From NCBI GenBank assembly GCA_963754535.1, contig CAVWGG010000008.1:157489-221488 (forward strand): DNA of 64,000 bases, given 5' to 3'. A model generated the notes under the pieces. The model saw nothing but the letters and a program-made list of their open reading frames with translations. It was not told where the DNA came from and made no database searches. The stretch is from RPQJ01 sp963754535 (lineage in GTDB: Bacteria > Pseudomonadota > Gammaproteobacteria > Steroidobacterales > Steroidobacteraceae). The translations under genes and the position numbers were made by a program. Below, one piece after another: positions 37,093 to 45,697 of the stretch (positions are counted from its first letter, which is position 1; each line of letters begins with the position of its first letter).

Positions 37093-37854
37093 TCAGGTCA
37101 GAAAGCCACCGTCGACGACCAGGTACTCCCCCGTCACGTACGACGAAGCGTCCGATGCCAGGAACAGCGCGGCGCCCGCAAGGTCCTGCGGCTCGCCGAC
37201 GCGTGCCAGCGGATTCGTCGCGAGGTAGTGCTCGGTCTGGCTCTTGTCCGCCAACAGCGCCCCCGCGAACTTCGTGCGGATCAGGCCCGGCAGGATCGCG
37301 TTGCAGCGGATGCCGTGCGGGCCGCACTCCTTCGCGAACGTCTTCGTCATGTTGAGCACGGCGCCCTTGGTGATCGAGTAGATTCCCTGCTTCGGGCCGG
37401 GCCGCACCGCATTCACCGACGCGACGTTGATGATCGAGCCCTTGCCCTGTTCGCGCATCATGCGTCCCGCCAGCACCGACGCGAAGAAATAGCCGCGGAT
37501 GTTGACGTCGACCGTCTTCTGGAAAGCCCCGAGGTCGGTGTCCAGCACGTGCCCGTAATACGGGTTTGCCGCCGCGTTGTTGACCAGGACGTCGAGCCGG
37601 CCGAACTCTGACTGGACGCGTGCAAACAATGCATGCAGCGCGTCCATGTCGCCGATGTGGCACGCGATCGCAGTGGCCTTGCCGCCCGCCGCGTTGATCT
37701 CGGCCGCCACTTCGTCACAGGCTTCCTGCTTGCGGCTCGAGACGACCACGTGCGCGCCATACTGCGCGAAGCCCTTGGCCATGGCTTCGCCGATGCCACG
37801 GCTGCCGCCGGTGACGAGCGCGACGCGACCCGACAGATCGAATGAAACGGACAT
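37093..37854 (-). CDS. SDR family oxidoreductase
   Basis: This 253-residue classical SDR has the cofactor motif LVTGGSRGIGEAMAKGF (residues 13-29), VVVSSRKQEACDEV with basic residues suggesting NADP(H), LVNNAAANPYYG, the catalytic serine in NVASVNA, Tyr-x3-Lys in YSITKGAVLNMT, and the C-terminal VTGEYLVVDGG. It is like the DHRS4/peroxisomal dehydrogenase-reductase group. It is the distal gene of the leftward set SnoaL-like/nitronate monooxygenase/SDR that starts at the operator at 39473. Substrate unknown. Confidence 0.85.
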   Translation of the reverse strand: MSVSFDLSGRVALVTGGSRGIGEAMAKGFAQYGAHVVVSSRKQEACDEVAAEINAAGGKATAIACHIGDMDALHALFARVQSEFGRLDVLVNNAAANPYYGHVLDTDLGAFQKTVDVNIRGYFFASVLAGRMMREQGKGSIINVASVNAVRPGPKQGIYSITKGAVLNMTKTFAKECGPHGIRCNAILPGLIRTKFAGALLADKSQTEHYLATNPLARVGEPQDLAGAALFLASDASSYVTGEYLVVDGGFLT

Positions 37855-37870
37855 GTGACTGACCCCGGGG

Positions 37871-38836
37871 TTAAGCGATGGCGAGGCGGCGACGGGCCTC
37901 GTCGTATTCCTGGACCATGCGCGCGATGACTTCGCGCGCAGGAAGCACGTCGTGAATGTTACCGACGCCCTGCCCGCCGCTCCAGATGTCGCGCCAGGCC
38001 TTCTTTTCCATGTTGCCGCCGGAGCCGAAGTTCATCTTCGACTTGTCCGCTTCGGGGAGGTTGTCCGGGTCGAGCCCCGCCGCCGCGACGCTGTGCCTCA
38101 GGTAATTGCCCTTCACGCCGGTGAAGAGCGACGTGTACACGACGTCATCGGAACTCGAGTCGACGAGCATCTGCTTGTACTCGGGCAGGACGTGGGCTTC
38201 GGTCGTCGCCAGGAACCGCGTGCCGATGTAGGCCATGTCCGCGCCGATCGCCTGCGCCGCTAGCACGTCCGCACCGCTCGACATCGCGCCGGAGAGCACC
38301 AGCGTGCCGTCGAAGAACTGGCGGATTTCGCGCACGAGCGCGAAGGGACTGCCCATGCCCGCGTGACCACCCGCGCCGGCGCAGACCACGATGATGCCGT
38401 CGACGCCCTGCTCCACGGCCTTGCGCGCATGCCGCACGCTGATCACGTCGTGGAACACGAGACCGCCGTAGCTGTGCGCCGCCTCGACGATCTCCCGCGG
38501 CGGACGCAGGCTCGTGATGATGAGCGGCACCTGGTGCCGGACACACGCGTCCATGTCGTGCTGCAGCCGGTCGTTGCTCACGTGCGCAATCTGGTTGACG
38601 GCGAACGGCGCCACCTTCGCTTGCGGGTTCGCGGCCGCGTACTCGTCCAGTTCCTTGCGGATGCGCGTGAGCCATTCATCGAGGGCAGATGCCGGGCGCG
38701 CGTTCAGCGCCGGGAACGAGCCGATGATGCCGGCCTTGCACTGCTCGATGACCAGTTCCGGCGTCGAGGCGATGAACATCGGCGAACCGATGACGGGAAG
38801 ACGGAGACGATCGCGAAACGCAGCCGGAAGCGACAT
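37871..38836 (-). CDS. Nitronate monooxygenase family flavoprotein
   Basis: This 321-residue FMN-binding TIM barrel is of the nitronate monooxygenase/2-nitropropane dioxygenase family. It shows RLPVIGSPMFIASTPELVIEQCKAGIIGSFPALNARP at the N-terminus, GIIVVCAGAGGHAGMGSPFALV (FMN phosphate and the family His) and LSGAMSSGADVLAAQAIGADMAYIGTRFLATTEA. The family also includes enoyl-ACP reductase-like enzymes (FabK) and enzymes of catabolic clusters with no nitro substrate, so the reaction is open. It sits 12 bases after the SnoaL-like gene. Confidence 0.85.
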   Translation of the reverse strand: MSLPAAFRDRLRLPVIGSPMFIASTPELVIEQCKAGIIGSFPALNARPASALDEWLTRIRKELDEYAAANPQAKVAPFAVNQIAHVSNDRLQHDMDACVRHQVPLIITSLRPPREIVEAAHSYGGLVFHDVISVRHARKAVEQGVDGIIVVCAGAGGHAGMGSPFALVREIRQFFDGTLVLSGAMSSGADVLAAQAIGADMAYIGTRFLATTEAHVLPEYKQMLVDSSSDDVVYTSLFTGVKGNYLRHSVAAAGLDPDNLPEADKSKMNFGSGGNMEKKAWRDIWSGGQGVGNIHDVLPAREVIARMVQEYDEARRRLAIA

Positions 38837-38847
38837 CCAGGTCTCCT

Positions 38848-39405
38848 CTATTTGCCGTAGTAGCGCTGCCAGGTGGGCAGTTTCTCCGGCCAGTCGGCCG
38901 GTACCGCGTGATCATACGCGCGCATGCGGGTGTCGATCCCGGGGCCCAGCGCGTCGAGGTACTCGGCCGTGGGCACGTAATACATGAACGACAGGCCACG
39001 CTCACGGAACCGCCAGCGGCCTTCGCAACGTTGATAGACGTCCTGGTAGCGGATGGCAGCCAGCATCGGCTGGCCCTTGCGCTGCATCTCGGCGTGCGCC
39101 AGCACGAAGCCGGTCGCGCGGTCCGGGTCCATGTGATCGAACTCCACGATGCGGTCGTGGGTGAAGTGGTTGCTGGGACCGAGCACGGCGAACCGGCCCT
39201 TGAACATCTCGACGGCCGCCTGCCGTCCGCGCGCGTCCATGACCCCGTCGGCGGACCAGACCCGCGCATCCGGCGTGAACAGCGACTCGATCGCGTCGAC
39301 GTCGCGGTTGTCCATGACGAGGCAGTAACGGGCGATCAACTCGCCGATCGCGACCCGGTCCTCCAGGTGGCGGACGCGTTCTTCGAGCGTAGGTCCAAGT
39401 TTCAT
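38848..39405 (-). CDS. SnoaL/NTF2-like protein, possible ring-hydroxylating beta-subunit-like
   Basis: This 185-residue protein has the NTF2-like cone fold signature of the SnoaL_4 family: VRHLEDRVAIGELIARYCLVMDNRDVDAIESLFTPDARVWSADGV then HDRIVEFDHMDPDRATGFVLAHAEM and DVYQRCEGRWRFRERGLSFMYYVP. Such proteins are small isomerases, dehydratases or hydroxylase partners in catabolic clusters; none can be chosen. ATG 39405 has GGGGAG 5 bases upstream. It is the first leftward gene from the operator at 39473, with TAGAGT (complement of 39447-39452) as a plausible -10. Confidence 0.75.
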   Translation of the reverse strand: MKLGPTLEERVRHLEDRVAIGELIARYCLVMDNRDVDAIESLFTPDARVWSADGVMDARGRQAAVEMFKGRFAVLGPSNHFTHDRIVEFDHMDPDRATGFVLAHAEMQRKGQPMLAAIRYQDVYQRCEGRWRFRERGLSFMYYVPTAEYLDALGPGIDTRMRAYDHAVPADWPEKLPTWQRYYGK

Positions 39406-39472
39406 GCGGACTCCCCGGGCGGTCAGACTTTTAGCGTAGCGCATGGACTCTAGGATGGCCCCGGTCAAAAAG

Positions 39473-39490
39473 AAACAGGACTGCTTGTTT
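39473..39490. promoter_or_regulatory. Operator site 1 of the catabolic cluster
   Basis: AAACAGGACTGCTTGTTT is the most degenerate of four related 18-bp sites. It lies between the divergent SnoaL-like (39405) and CoA ligase (39540) genes. A weak -10 candidate TAACCT starts at 39511, 20 bases past the site, the same geometry as at the other three. Confidence 0.6.
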
Positions 39491-39539
39491 TTTTCTGAAT
39501 CGGGCGATGCTAACCTCCGGCCACCAGGAGACCACCCGT

Positions 39540-41316
39540 ATGGCGAAAGCACCCGCGCGTTCAGGCAAGCCCGTCAGCCGTCGCCCCAAGGCGGCAGCCG
39601 CCAAGGCGAAGCGACCGACCAAGGCCCGCAGCAAGCCCCAGGGCATTGCGCCGTTGCCGCCCGAGAATCTCGCACTCGCGCGCATCAACGTCACCACGAT
39701 CGGCGACCTGCTGCTCACCGCGGCGGACCGTCATCCCGATTCACTCGCGCTCGTGTTCCCCGATCGCGCCCTCACCTACCGGCAACTGGTCGACGGCGCG
39801 TTGCGCCGCGCGCGCGCGTTGCAGGCACTCGGGGTGCGGCCGCGCGACCACGTCGGCCTGCTGATGCACACGTGCGCGGAATTCGTCGAAACGTTCTTCG
39901 CGATCGCGTTCTGCGGTGGCGTCATCGTGCCGATCAACGCCCGCTACAAGTCGAACGAGCTCGCCTACGTCATCGAAAACGGCGACATCGTCACGGTCGT
40001 CACGACCGACGCCGTCGCCGATTCCGTCAATTTCGTCGAGCGCACTGAACGGCGCGTTCAAGGACCTCCCGCGCAGCCGCGACCCGCGCAAGCTCAAGGT
40101 GGCGGGTGCGCCGAAGCTGCGCAACATCGTGCTGCTCGGCAAGACCAGGGCGAAGGGCTATCTCACCGCAGCCGACTTCGACGCCGCCGCCAAGTCCGGC
40201 AACGAGATGGACGTGCATCGCGCGCGCCTGCGCGTGCGGGTGCGCGACGTCGGCCTGATGCTCTACACCTCGGGCACGACGGCCAACCCGAAAGGCTGCC
40301 TGATCACGCACGAGGCGATGGTGCGCAACAGCATCGCGCTCGGACGCCATCGCTACCGGCTGACGCACGACGACCGCATGTGGTCGCCGCTGCCGATGTT
40401 CCACATCGCCGCCGTGCTGCCCATGCTCGCGATCTTCGACGTCGGCGGCACGTACCTCACGATGGGGTACTTCGATGCAGGCGTCGCGCTGAAGATGCTC
40501 GAGAAGTACAAGGTCACGGCCCTGTATCCGAGCTTCGTCACGATCATGCAGGGGCTCGTGTACCACCCGACGTTCCACGACACCGACCTGTCGCGGGTCA
40601 AGCTGATGAACAGCAACTTCGCGGTGCAGCCGCCGGGAGTCGCAGAGCCGATCATGGCGGCAATGCCGCAGGCGTTGCAGGTGGGCAGCTTCGGCATGAC
40701 GGAGGCCGCGGGCACGGTCTGCACGGGCGGCTGGGACGAGACCGAAGCGCGCCGCATCACGCGCCTGGGCAAGCCCCTGCCCGGCCTCGAGGTCCGCATC
40801 GTCAATCCCGAGACGGGCCACGACCTGAAGAACGGCATGCGCGGCGAAGTACTCGTGCGCGGCTACTCGCTGTTCGAGGGCTATTACAAGGACGCCGAGA
40901 AGTCCGCGCAGGCGCTCGATCCCGACGGCTGGTTCCACACCGGCGACATCGGTTCGCTCGACGACGACGGCACGATCATGTTCCACGGCCGCATCAAGGA
41001 CATGCTCAAGGTCGGCGGCGAGAACGTCGCGGCCGCCGAGATCGAGGGCCTGCTCGGCCGGCATCCGGCCGTCAAGCTGGCGCAGGTCGTCGGCATTCCC
41101 GACGCGAAGTACGTCGAGGTGCCCGCCGCGTTCGTCGAACTGAAGCCGGGCATCAAGGCCAGCGAGAAGGAGCTGATCGATTTCTGCCGCAAGGAGATTT
41201 CGAGCTTCAAGGTGCCGCGCCAGGTGCGTTTCGTGACCGAGTGGCCCATGTCGAGCAGCAAGATCCAGAAGTTCCGGCTGCGCGACGCGCTGGTCAAGGA
41301 ACTCGGCCTCGGCTGA
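39540..41316 (+). pseudogene. Fatty-acid/aryl-CoA ligase (AMP-forming), frameshifted as given
   Basis: This is an adenylate-forming acyl-CoA ligase of about 590 residues read in two frames. The first frame (39540 to about 40044) has a Lys/Ala-rich leader, then ALVFPDRALTYRQLVDGALRRA to DSVNFVER. The rest, from LNGAFKDLP at about 40045, is one frame over and complete: YTSGTTANPKGC (P-loop), GSFGMTEAAG, DGWFHTGDIGSLDDDG and GRIKDMLKVGGENV. The join fits loss of one GC from GAGCGCGCACTG. AGGAG lies 9 bases before the ATG. It would activate the pathway's carboxylic acid substrate. A sequence error or a real mutation is possible; nothing suggests programmed frameshifting. Confidence 0.85.
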
Positions 41317-41334
41317 TTTCCGGAGGATGCAGCA

Positions 41335-41857
41335 ATGACACCGCGCTTCGGTCCCGTGATGCAGCTGGGCTTCGTCGTGCCCGACCTCGACCGTGCGATG
41401 GAGCACTGGACGGGCAATGTCGGCGTCGGCCCGTTCTACGTCATGAGCCACATCAAGTTCGCCGAGGCGCTCTACCGCGGCCAGCCGACGGATGCCGACA
41501 TCTCGGTCGCCGTCGCGCAGTGGGGCGAGGTGCAGGTCGAGCTGATCCAGCAGTTCAACGATTCGCCGTCGATCTACTCGCATTTTCCATACCGCGCGCA
41601 GGGCGGCCTGCAGCACGTCGGCGTGATGACGCGCTCGGTGCAGCGAGGACCTCGACAAGCTGCGCCCGCTCGGCATCGAGCCGGTGCAGCTGGGCTCGAC
41701 GGCCAACGGCATCCGCTTTGCCTACCTCTCGACCGACCAGCACCCGGGCGGAATGATCGAGCTGATCGAGCACGGACCGGCGATCGACGGATTCTTCGCG
41801 ATGGTGCGCGAGGCCGCGCAGGGGTGGGACGGCAGCAAGCCGGTGCGCCGGCTGTGA
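41335..41857 (+). pseudogene. VOC (glyoxalase-like) protein, first copy, frameshifted as given
   Basis: A vicinal-oxygen-chelate domain protein of about 173 residues, read in two frames. The first part runs MQLGFVVPDLDRAMEHWTGNVGVGPFYVM to GGLQHVGVMTRSV (to about 41640). The second, in the next frame, runs SEDLDKLRPLGIEPVQLGS to the natural end GWDGSKPVRRL (stop 41855-41857). The join fits loss of an AG dinucleotide. The family (methylmalonyl-CoA epimerase/glyoxalase type) uses a metal bound by His and Glu. It is preceded by GGAGG 8 bases before ATG and overlaps the second VOC gene by four bases. Confidence 0.8.
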
Positions 41858-42378
41858 AGCCCGCGCTGCGACCGGTCCAGGTCGCATACCACGTGCCCGA
41901 CCCGGAGGCCGCCGCGGTGCGTTGCGCGCGCGATTTCGGCTGGGGTCCGTTCTACCTGATGGAACACATACCGCTCGAACGCAGCCTGTACCGCGGCGCG
42001 CCCGCGGAGTTCGACCACACCTCTGCCTACGGCCAGGCCGGCGAACTGATGGTCGAACTGATCACGCAACACAATGACGGACCTTCCGCCTTACGCGACC
42101 TCTTCGCCCCGCACGAAACCGGCGTGCATCACGTGGCCTGCTTCGTGGCGGACCTCCCGGCCGAACTGCAGCGTTACCGCGAACAGGACGTGGCGATCGC
42201 GCTCGAGGCCCGCACGAAGACAGGCGTGGATTTCGCGATGGTCGACGTGAGCGACTCGCTCGGCCACATGCTCGAACTGTACGAACCCAACGAGGACCTG
42301 CGCCGCTTCTACGCGCACGTCCGCAATGCCGCCTCCGGCTGGGACGGTGACCGTCCCGTGCGCCGGCTGCGCGGCTAG
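41854..42378 (+). CDS. VOC (glyoxalase-like) protein, second copy
   Basis: This 174-residue vicinal-oxygen-chelate protein contains VQVAYHVPDPEAAAVRCARDFGWGPFYLMEHI, ELMVELITQHNDGPS and TGVHHVACFVADL, ending GWDGDRPVRRLRG. It is clearly related to the preceding copy (same FYLMEHI/FYVMSHI and GWDG-x-x-PVRRL blocks), so the pair arose by duplication. The GTG start overlaps the upstream stop in GTGA (41854-41857). Possible roles are epimerase, isomerase or extradiol-like chemistry on a CoA-bound or ring-derived intermediate; no choice can be made. Confidence 0.82.
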   Translation: MKPALRPVQVAYHVPDPEAAAVRCARDFGWGPFYLMEHIPLERSLYRGAPAEFDHTSAYGQAGELMVELITQHNDGPSALRDLFAPHETGVHHVACFVADLPAELQRYREQDVAIALEARTKTGVDFAMVDVSDSLGHMLELYEPNEDLRRFYAHVRNAASGWDGDRPVRRLRG

Positions 42379-42397
42379 CCAACGGAGACACACGACC

Positions 42398-43204
42398 ATG
42401 GGCAGACTCGAAGGCAAGAGCGCCGTCATTCTCGGTGCCGCGGGGCGTGACAACATGGGCCAGGTCATGGCCCGTACGTTCGCGCGCGAAGGCGCGCAGG
42501 TCATGGTTGCCGGCCGGCACGAGGGGCCGCTGCGTGAGATCGCCACCGAGATCGGCGGCCGCTACGCCACCTGCGACATCACGAAAAAGGCCGACGTCGA
42601 AGCACTGGCGAATGCCGCCGTCGAGGCGTTCGGGAAAGTCGACATTGCGGTGAACTGCACGGGCTGGGGCCTGATGGCCAAGCTGCTCGACACGACCGAA
42701 GAGCAGCTCGACCAGCTGTCCGCGCTGCAGTTCAAGGGCCCCTACTTCTTCCTGCAGGCCTTCGTCGGCCGCATGGCGAAGTCCGGCGGGGGATCGGTGA
42801 TCAACATTTCTTCGGCCTCCGTGCACGCGGTGCTCAACAACCACGCGGCGTACATCGGCACCAAGGCCGCGGGCGAAGCGCTGGTGCGCTGCTTCGCGAA
42901 CGAGTTCGGCGCCGGTGGCGTGCGCGTGAATTCGATCGCGCCGGGACTCACGTCCACGCCGATGACCGAACGCGACGTGAAGATTCCGGGCCTCGAGGAA
43001 GCGTTCGTGAAGGAATACCCGCTCGGCCGCATCGGCACGACGCAGGACGTCGCCGACGCGGCGCTCTGGCTCGCGGGCGACGAGTGCTTCATGACAGGCC
43101 AGGTGCTGCAGGTGAACGGCGGGCTGACGCTGCGCCGCAATCCGAGCCAGCGCGAAATCAGCGCCAGCCTGAAGGCTCACGCCGCGCCGAAGCCGGCGGG
43201 CTGA
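42398..43204 (+). CDS. SDR family oxidoreductase
   Basis: This 268-residue SDR has the cofactor motif ILGAAGRDNMGQVMARTFAREGAQVMVAGRH, in which the usual GxxxGxG is altered to GAAGRDNMG as in enoyl-ACP-reductase-like members, then VNCTGWG in place of NNAG, catalytic NISSASVHA and Tyr-x3-Lys in YIGTKAAGEALVR. The Arg/His after the second strand suggest NADP(H). It is the last gene of the operon starting at site 1. The C-terminal 20 residues are basic and extend past the usual fold. Confidence 0.82.
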   Translation: MGRLEGKSAVILGAAGRDNMGQVMARTFAREGAQVMVAGRHEGPLREIATEIGGRYATCDITKKADVEALANAAVEAFGKVDIAVNCTGWGLMAKLLDTTEEQLDQLSALQFKGPYFFLQAFVGRMAKSGGGSVINISSASVHAVLNNHAAYIGTKAAGEALVRCFANEFGAGGVRVNSIAPGLTSTPMTERDVKIPGLEEAFVKEYPLGRIGTTQDVADAALWLAGDECFMTGQVLQVNGGLTLRRNPSQREISASLKAHAAPKPAG

Positions 43205-43220
43205 CGTCCGCCTCGGACGA

Positions 43221-43889
43221 TCAGGCCCTGGCAGTCGCGGGCTTGCTCGCCAGTTCGCGCAGGCGGTCTTCGAGGTAACCCACCATGCGGCGCTCGTGCT
43301 CGCCGATGTCGTGCGTGAGCAGGCTCACGGCCAGTCCGTCCATGACGTAATGGACGAGGTCGAGCGCGATGTCGAAGTTGGCGCCCGACCCTTCCCACTC
43401 CGGGAACAGGTCGACGGCCGTCTTGTACCACTCGCGTTCGAACGCTTCCTGCGCCGGCTTCAGGATCGCCTGCAGTTCCGGGTCGGTGCGCGAGGCGATC
43501 CAGAGTTCGAGGAACGCGACGTACATCGGATGCTTGACGTGCTCGAAGTACGCCTCGAGCGCACGGCGCACGCGCGTTTCGTCGCGCGGCAGCTTGTCGA
43601 TCGCCTTGCGAAACGCCTTCAGGCGCTTCGAGTGCAGGTGCTCGACCGCGGCACGGACGATGTCGATCTTGGACGGGAAGTGATGCAGCATCGCGCCGCG
43701 CGACAGCCCGGCCTTCTCGGCGATGACCGTCGTCGTCGTGCACGAGTAGCCGAGGTCGACCACGCAGCGCAGCGCGGACTCGACGATCTGCAGCCGCGTC
43801 GAGGCGCTTTTCTGCGCCTGCCAGCCGGCCGGTCCTGGGGTGGGGGCGTCGGCGGAGTCGCGCAGGCGGGGCTTCATGTCGTCGGGCAT
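43221..43889 (-). CDS. TetR family regulator of the catabolic cluster
   Basis: This regulator of about 222 residues has the TetR DNA-binding domain TRLQIVESALRCVVDLGYSCTTTTVIAEKAGLSRGAMLHHFPSKIDIVRAAVEHLH and an all-helical ligand-binding half resembling TetR_C-type acyl/aryl sensors. It is the only regulator within the 37-64 kb cluster and so the candidate binder of the four AAACAGTC-type operators. The start is uncertain (43889, 43877 or TTG 43907); none has well-placed Shine-Dalgarno spacing. I found no good copy of the operator at its own promoter, so autoregulation is not supported. Confidence 0.85.
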   Translation of the reverse strand: MPDDMKPRLRDSADAPTPGPAGWQAQKSASTRLQIVESALRCVVDLGYSCTTTTVIAEKAGLSRGAMLHHFPSKIDIVRAAVEHLHSKRLKAFRKAIDKLPRDETRVRRALEAYFEHVKHPMYVAFLELWIASRTDPELQAILKPAQEAFEREWYKTAVDLFPEWEGSGANFDIALDLVHYVMDGLAVSLLTHDIGEHERRMVGYLEDRLRELASKPATARA

Positions 43890-43942
43890 CCTCGGCGAAG
43901 TGGGCAAAGGATGTCGGGCCTGTCTGGAAAAGTCAAAGATGA

Positions 43943-43971
43943 TTGAAACCGGCAGGGCTGACTGCTAAGTT
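43943..43971 (+). promoter_or_regulatory. Predicted promoter of the SDR gene at 44026
   Basis: TTGAAA (43943-43948) and TAAGTT (43966-43971) are 17 bases apart. A CTGCCG-CTT-CGGCAG hairpin (43981-43995) lies in the leader. No AAACAGTC-type palindrome is present, so this gene may be expressed outside the operator regulon. Confidence 0.45.
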
Positions 43972-44025
43972 CGGCCGCGCCTGCCGCTTCGGCAGCGCAA
44001 CCATCAATGCGGCGGGAGCAGGAAC

Positions 44026-44784
44026 ATGGGACGACTGGACGGAAAAGTAGCGATCGTGACGGGCGGCTCGGCCGGACTCGGCAGGGCTGATGCCATTGGC
44101 CTGGCGCGCGAGGGCGCCAAGGTCGTCGTGACGGACGTCAACGAGGCCGAAGGCCGCAAGGTCGCCGCCGAGATCAATGCGCTGCACCCGGGTGCCGCAC
44201 TCTTCCTGGTGCAGGACGTGCGTGACGAAGCCCGCTGGCAGGAAGTCATCGCCGAGACCGTGCAGAAGTTCGGCGGCCTGCACATCCTCGTGAACAACGC
44301 GGGCGTCGTGAAGATCGCCACGCCCGAGAGCTGCACGCTCGAGGAATTCCGCTTCCAGAACGCCGTGATGTCCGAAGGCGTGTTCCTCGGCTGCAAGCAC
44401 GCGATGCCCGCGATGAAGGCCAGCGGCGGCGGCTCGATCATCAACATGTCATCGGTCGCGTCGCACCTCGGCTACCCGGTGTACTTCGCCTACAGCGCGG
44501 CCAAGGGCGCCGTGCGCTCGATGACCAAGGCGATCGCCGTGCACTGCCAGATGAACAAGTACAACGTGCGCTGCAACTCGATCCACGCGGGCGCGATCGA
44601 CACCCAGATGGTGCGGGACGCGACCAGGACGCTGGGCATGGAGATGTCGTACTGGGAACAGACGCCGACCGGCCTCGGCAAGCCCGAGGACGTCGCCAAC
44701 CTGGTCGTGTACCTCGCGTCCGACGAGTCGCGCTACGTCAACGGCACCGAGATCATGCTCGACAATGCGCTGACGGTGCAGTGA
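44026..44784 (+). CDS. SDR family oxidoreductase (hydroxysteroid dehydrogenase-like)
   Basis: This 252-residue SDR has VTGGSAGLGRADAIGLAREGAKVVVTDVNEAEG, with an Asp selecting NAD(H), LVNNAGVVKIAT, catalytic NMSSVASHLGYPVYFAYSAAKGAVRSMTKAIAVHCQ with Tyr-x3-Lys, and NSIHAGAIDTQMV. The overall pattern is like 3-alpha/3-beta/20-beta hydroxysteroid and cyclohexanol-type dehydrogenases, which act on alicyclic alcohols. It stands between the divergent TetR gene and the operator-controlled operon starting at 44926 and has its own promoter. Confidence 0.85.
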   Translation: MGRLDGKVAIVTGGSAGLGRADAIGLAREGAKVVVTDVNEAEGRKVAAEINALHPGAALFLVQDVRDEARWQEVIAETVQKFGGLHILVNNAGVVKIATPESCTLEEFRFQNAVMSEGVFLGCKHAMPAMKASGGGSIINMSSVASHLGYPVYFAYSAAKGAVRSMTKAIAVHCQMNKYNVRCNSIHAGAIDTQMVRDATRTLGMEMSYWEQTPTGLGKPEDVANLVVYLASDESRYVNGTEIMLDNALTVQ

Positions 44785-44828
44785 GAGACCGGCCAGGCGC
44801 AACGGCGCCACCGGACCCGGCTATAAAA

Positions 44829-44846
44829 AAACAGTCATGACTGTTT
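44829..44846. promoter_or_regulatory. Operator site 2 of the catabolic cluster
   Basis: AAACAGTCATGACTGTTT is a perfect 18-bp palindrome. A perfect TATAAT (44867-44872) lies 20 bases past its end, so the right arm covers the expected -35 position (44844-44849). It controls the operon 44926-53051. Confidence 0.8.
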
Positions 44847-44925
44847 AATTTTGACCGTCGGCTACCTATAATCCGGCCTCGGCCCGGCTCCCGGGCTCCG
44901 GCCACGAGTTCCCTGGAGGCAGCGC

Positions 44926-45687
44926 ATGGATCTGGGTCTGAGAGGAAAAAAGGCAATCGTGACCGGCGCCACGCGTGGCATCGGCCGCGCCATCGTCGAA
45001 CAGCTTGCCGCCGAAGGCGCTGACATCGGCTTCTGCGCGCGCAACGAGGACGAGATCACCGAGACCACCGCGGCCCTGAAGGCGCGGGGCGTCAACGTGA
45101 TCGGCTCGTCGGTGAACGTGCGCGATGGCGATGCCTACAAGGCCTGGCTCGAAAAGACGGCGACCGACCTCGGCGGCTGCGACGTCTTCGTCGCCAACGT
45201 CAGTGCCGGCGGCGGCATGGACAGCGAAAAGAACTGGTGGAAGAACTTCGAGATCGACGTCCTGCACACGGTGCGCGGCTGCGAAACCCTGATGCCGCAC
45301 CTGAAGAAGTCGGGACAGGGCTCGGTCGTCATCATCAGCTCGACCAATGCGATCGAGACCTTCGCCGCTCCCATGGCCTACAACGCCATGAAGGCCGCGC
45401 TGATCACGTATTCGAAGCAGCTCTCGCAGTTCGTCGGCAAGGACAGCGTGCGCGTGAACTCGCTCTGCCCCGGCCCGATCTACTTCGAAGGCGGCGCCTG
45501 GGAAATGATCAAGGGCACCAACCAGAAGTTCTACGACTCGACGGTGCGGCAGATCCCGTGCGGCCGCATGGGCACGCCGGACGAGGTCGCGCGCATCGTC
45601 ACGTTCCTCGCGAGCCCGGCATCGAGCCTCATCACCGGCGCCAACGTCGTGGCCGACAACGGCTACACGAAGGGCGTGCGGTACTGA
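44926..45687 (+). CDS. SDR family oxidoreductase
   Basis: This 253-residue SDR has VTGATRGIGRAIVEQLAAEGADIGFCARNEDE (Arg after the second strand, so NADP(H) is likely), VANVSAGGGMD in place of NNAG, catalytic IISSTNAIE and Tyr-x3-Lys in YNAMKAALITYSKQL, then NSLCPGPIYFEGG. It is the first gene of the long operon behind site 2, with GGAGG 6 bases before the ATG. The insertion DSEKNWWKNFEIDVLH sets it apart from FabG. Substrate unknown. Confidence 0.85.
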   Translation: MDLGLRGKKAIVTGATRGIGRAIVEQLAAEGADIGFCARNEDEITETTAALKARGVNVIGSSVNVRDGDAYKAWLEKTATDLGGCDVFVANVSAGGGMDSEKNWWKNFEIDVLHTVRGCETLMPHLKKSGQGSVVIISSTNAIETFAAPMAYNAMKAALITYSKQLSQFVGKDSVRVNSLCPGPIYFEGGAWEMIKGTNQKFYDSTVRQIPCGRMGTPDEVARIVTFLASPASSLITGANVVADNGYTKGVRY

Positions 45688-45697
45688 CGCCAGCGCC

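Noticed and set aside
40035..40060. Programmed ribosomal frameshifting in the CoA ligase (and at 41641 and 48915)
   Set aside because: No slippery heptamer or downstream pseudoknot is apparent at any of the three sites, and the gene families do not use recoding. Sequence error or mutation is simpler.
43890..44025. Fifth copy of the AAACAGTC operator at the TetR gene's own promoter
   Set aside because: The best stretch, around GAAACCGGCAGGGCTGACT (43945-43963), matches only about 11 of 16 defined positions and is not palindromic, so autoregulation cannot be claimed.
44851..44872. TTGACC (44851) as the -35 of the operon at 44926
   Set aside because: Only ten bases separate it from the TATAAT at 44867, too close for a sigma-70 promoter. 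The -35 must lie at about 44844, under the operator arm.
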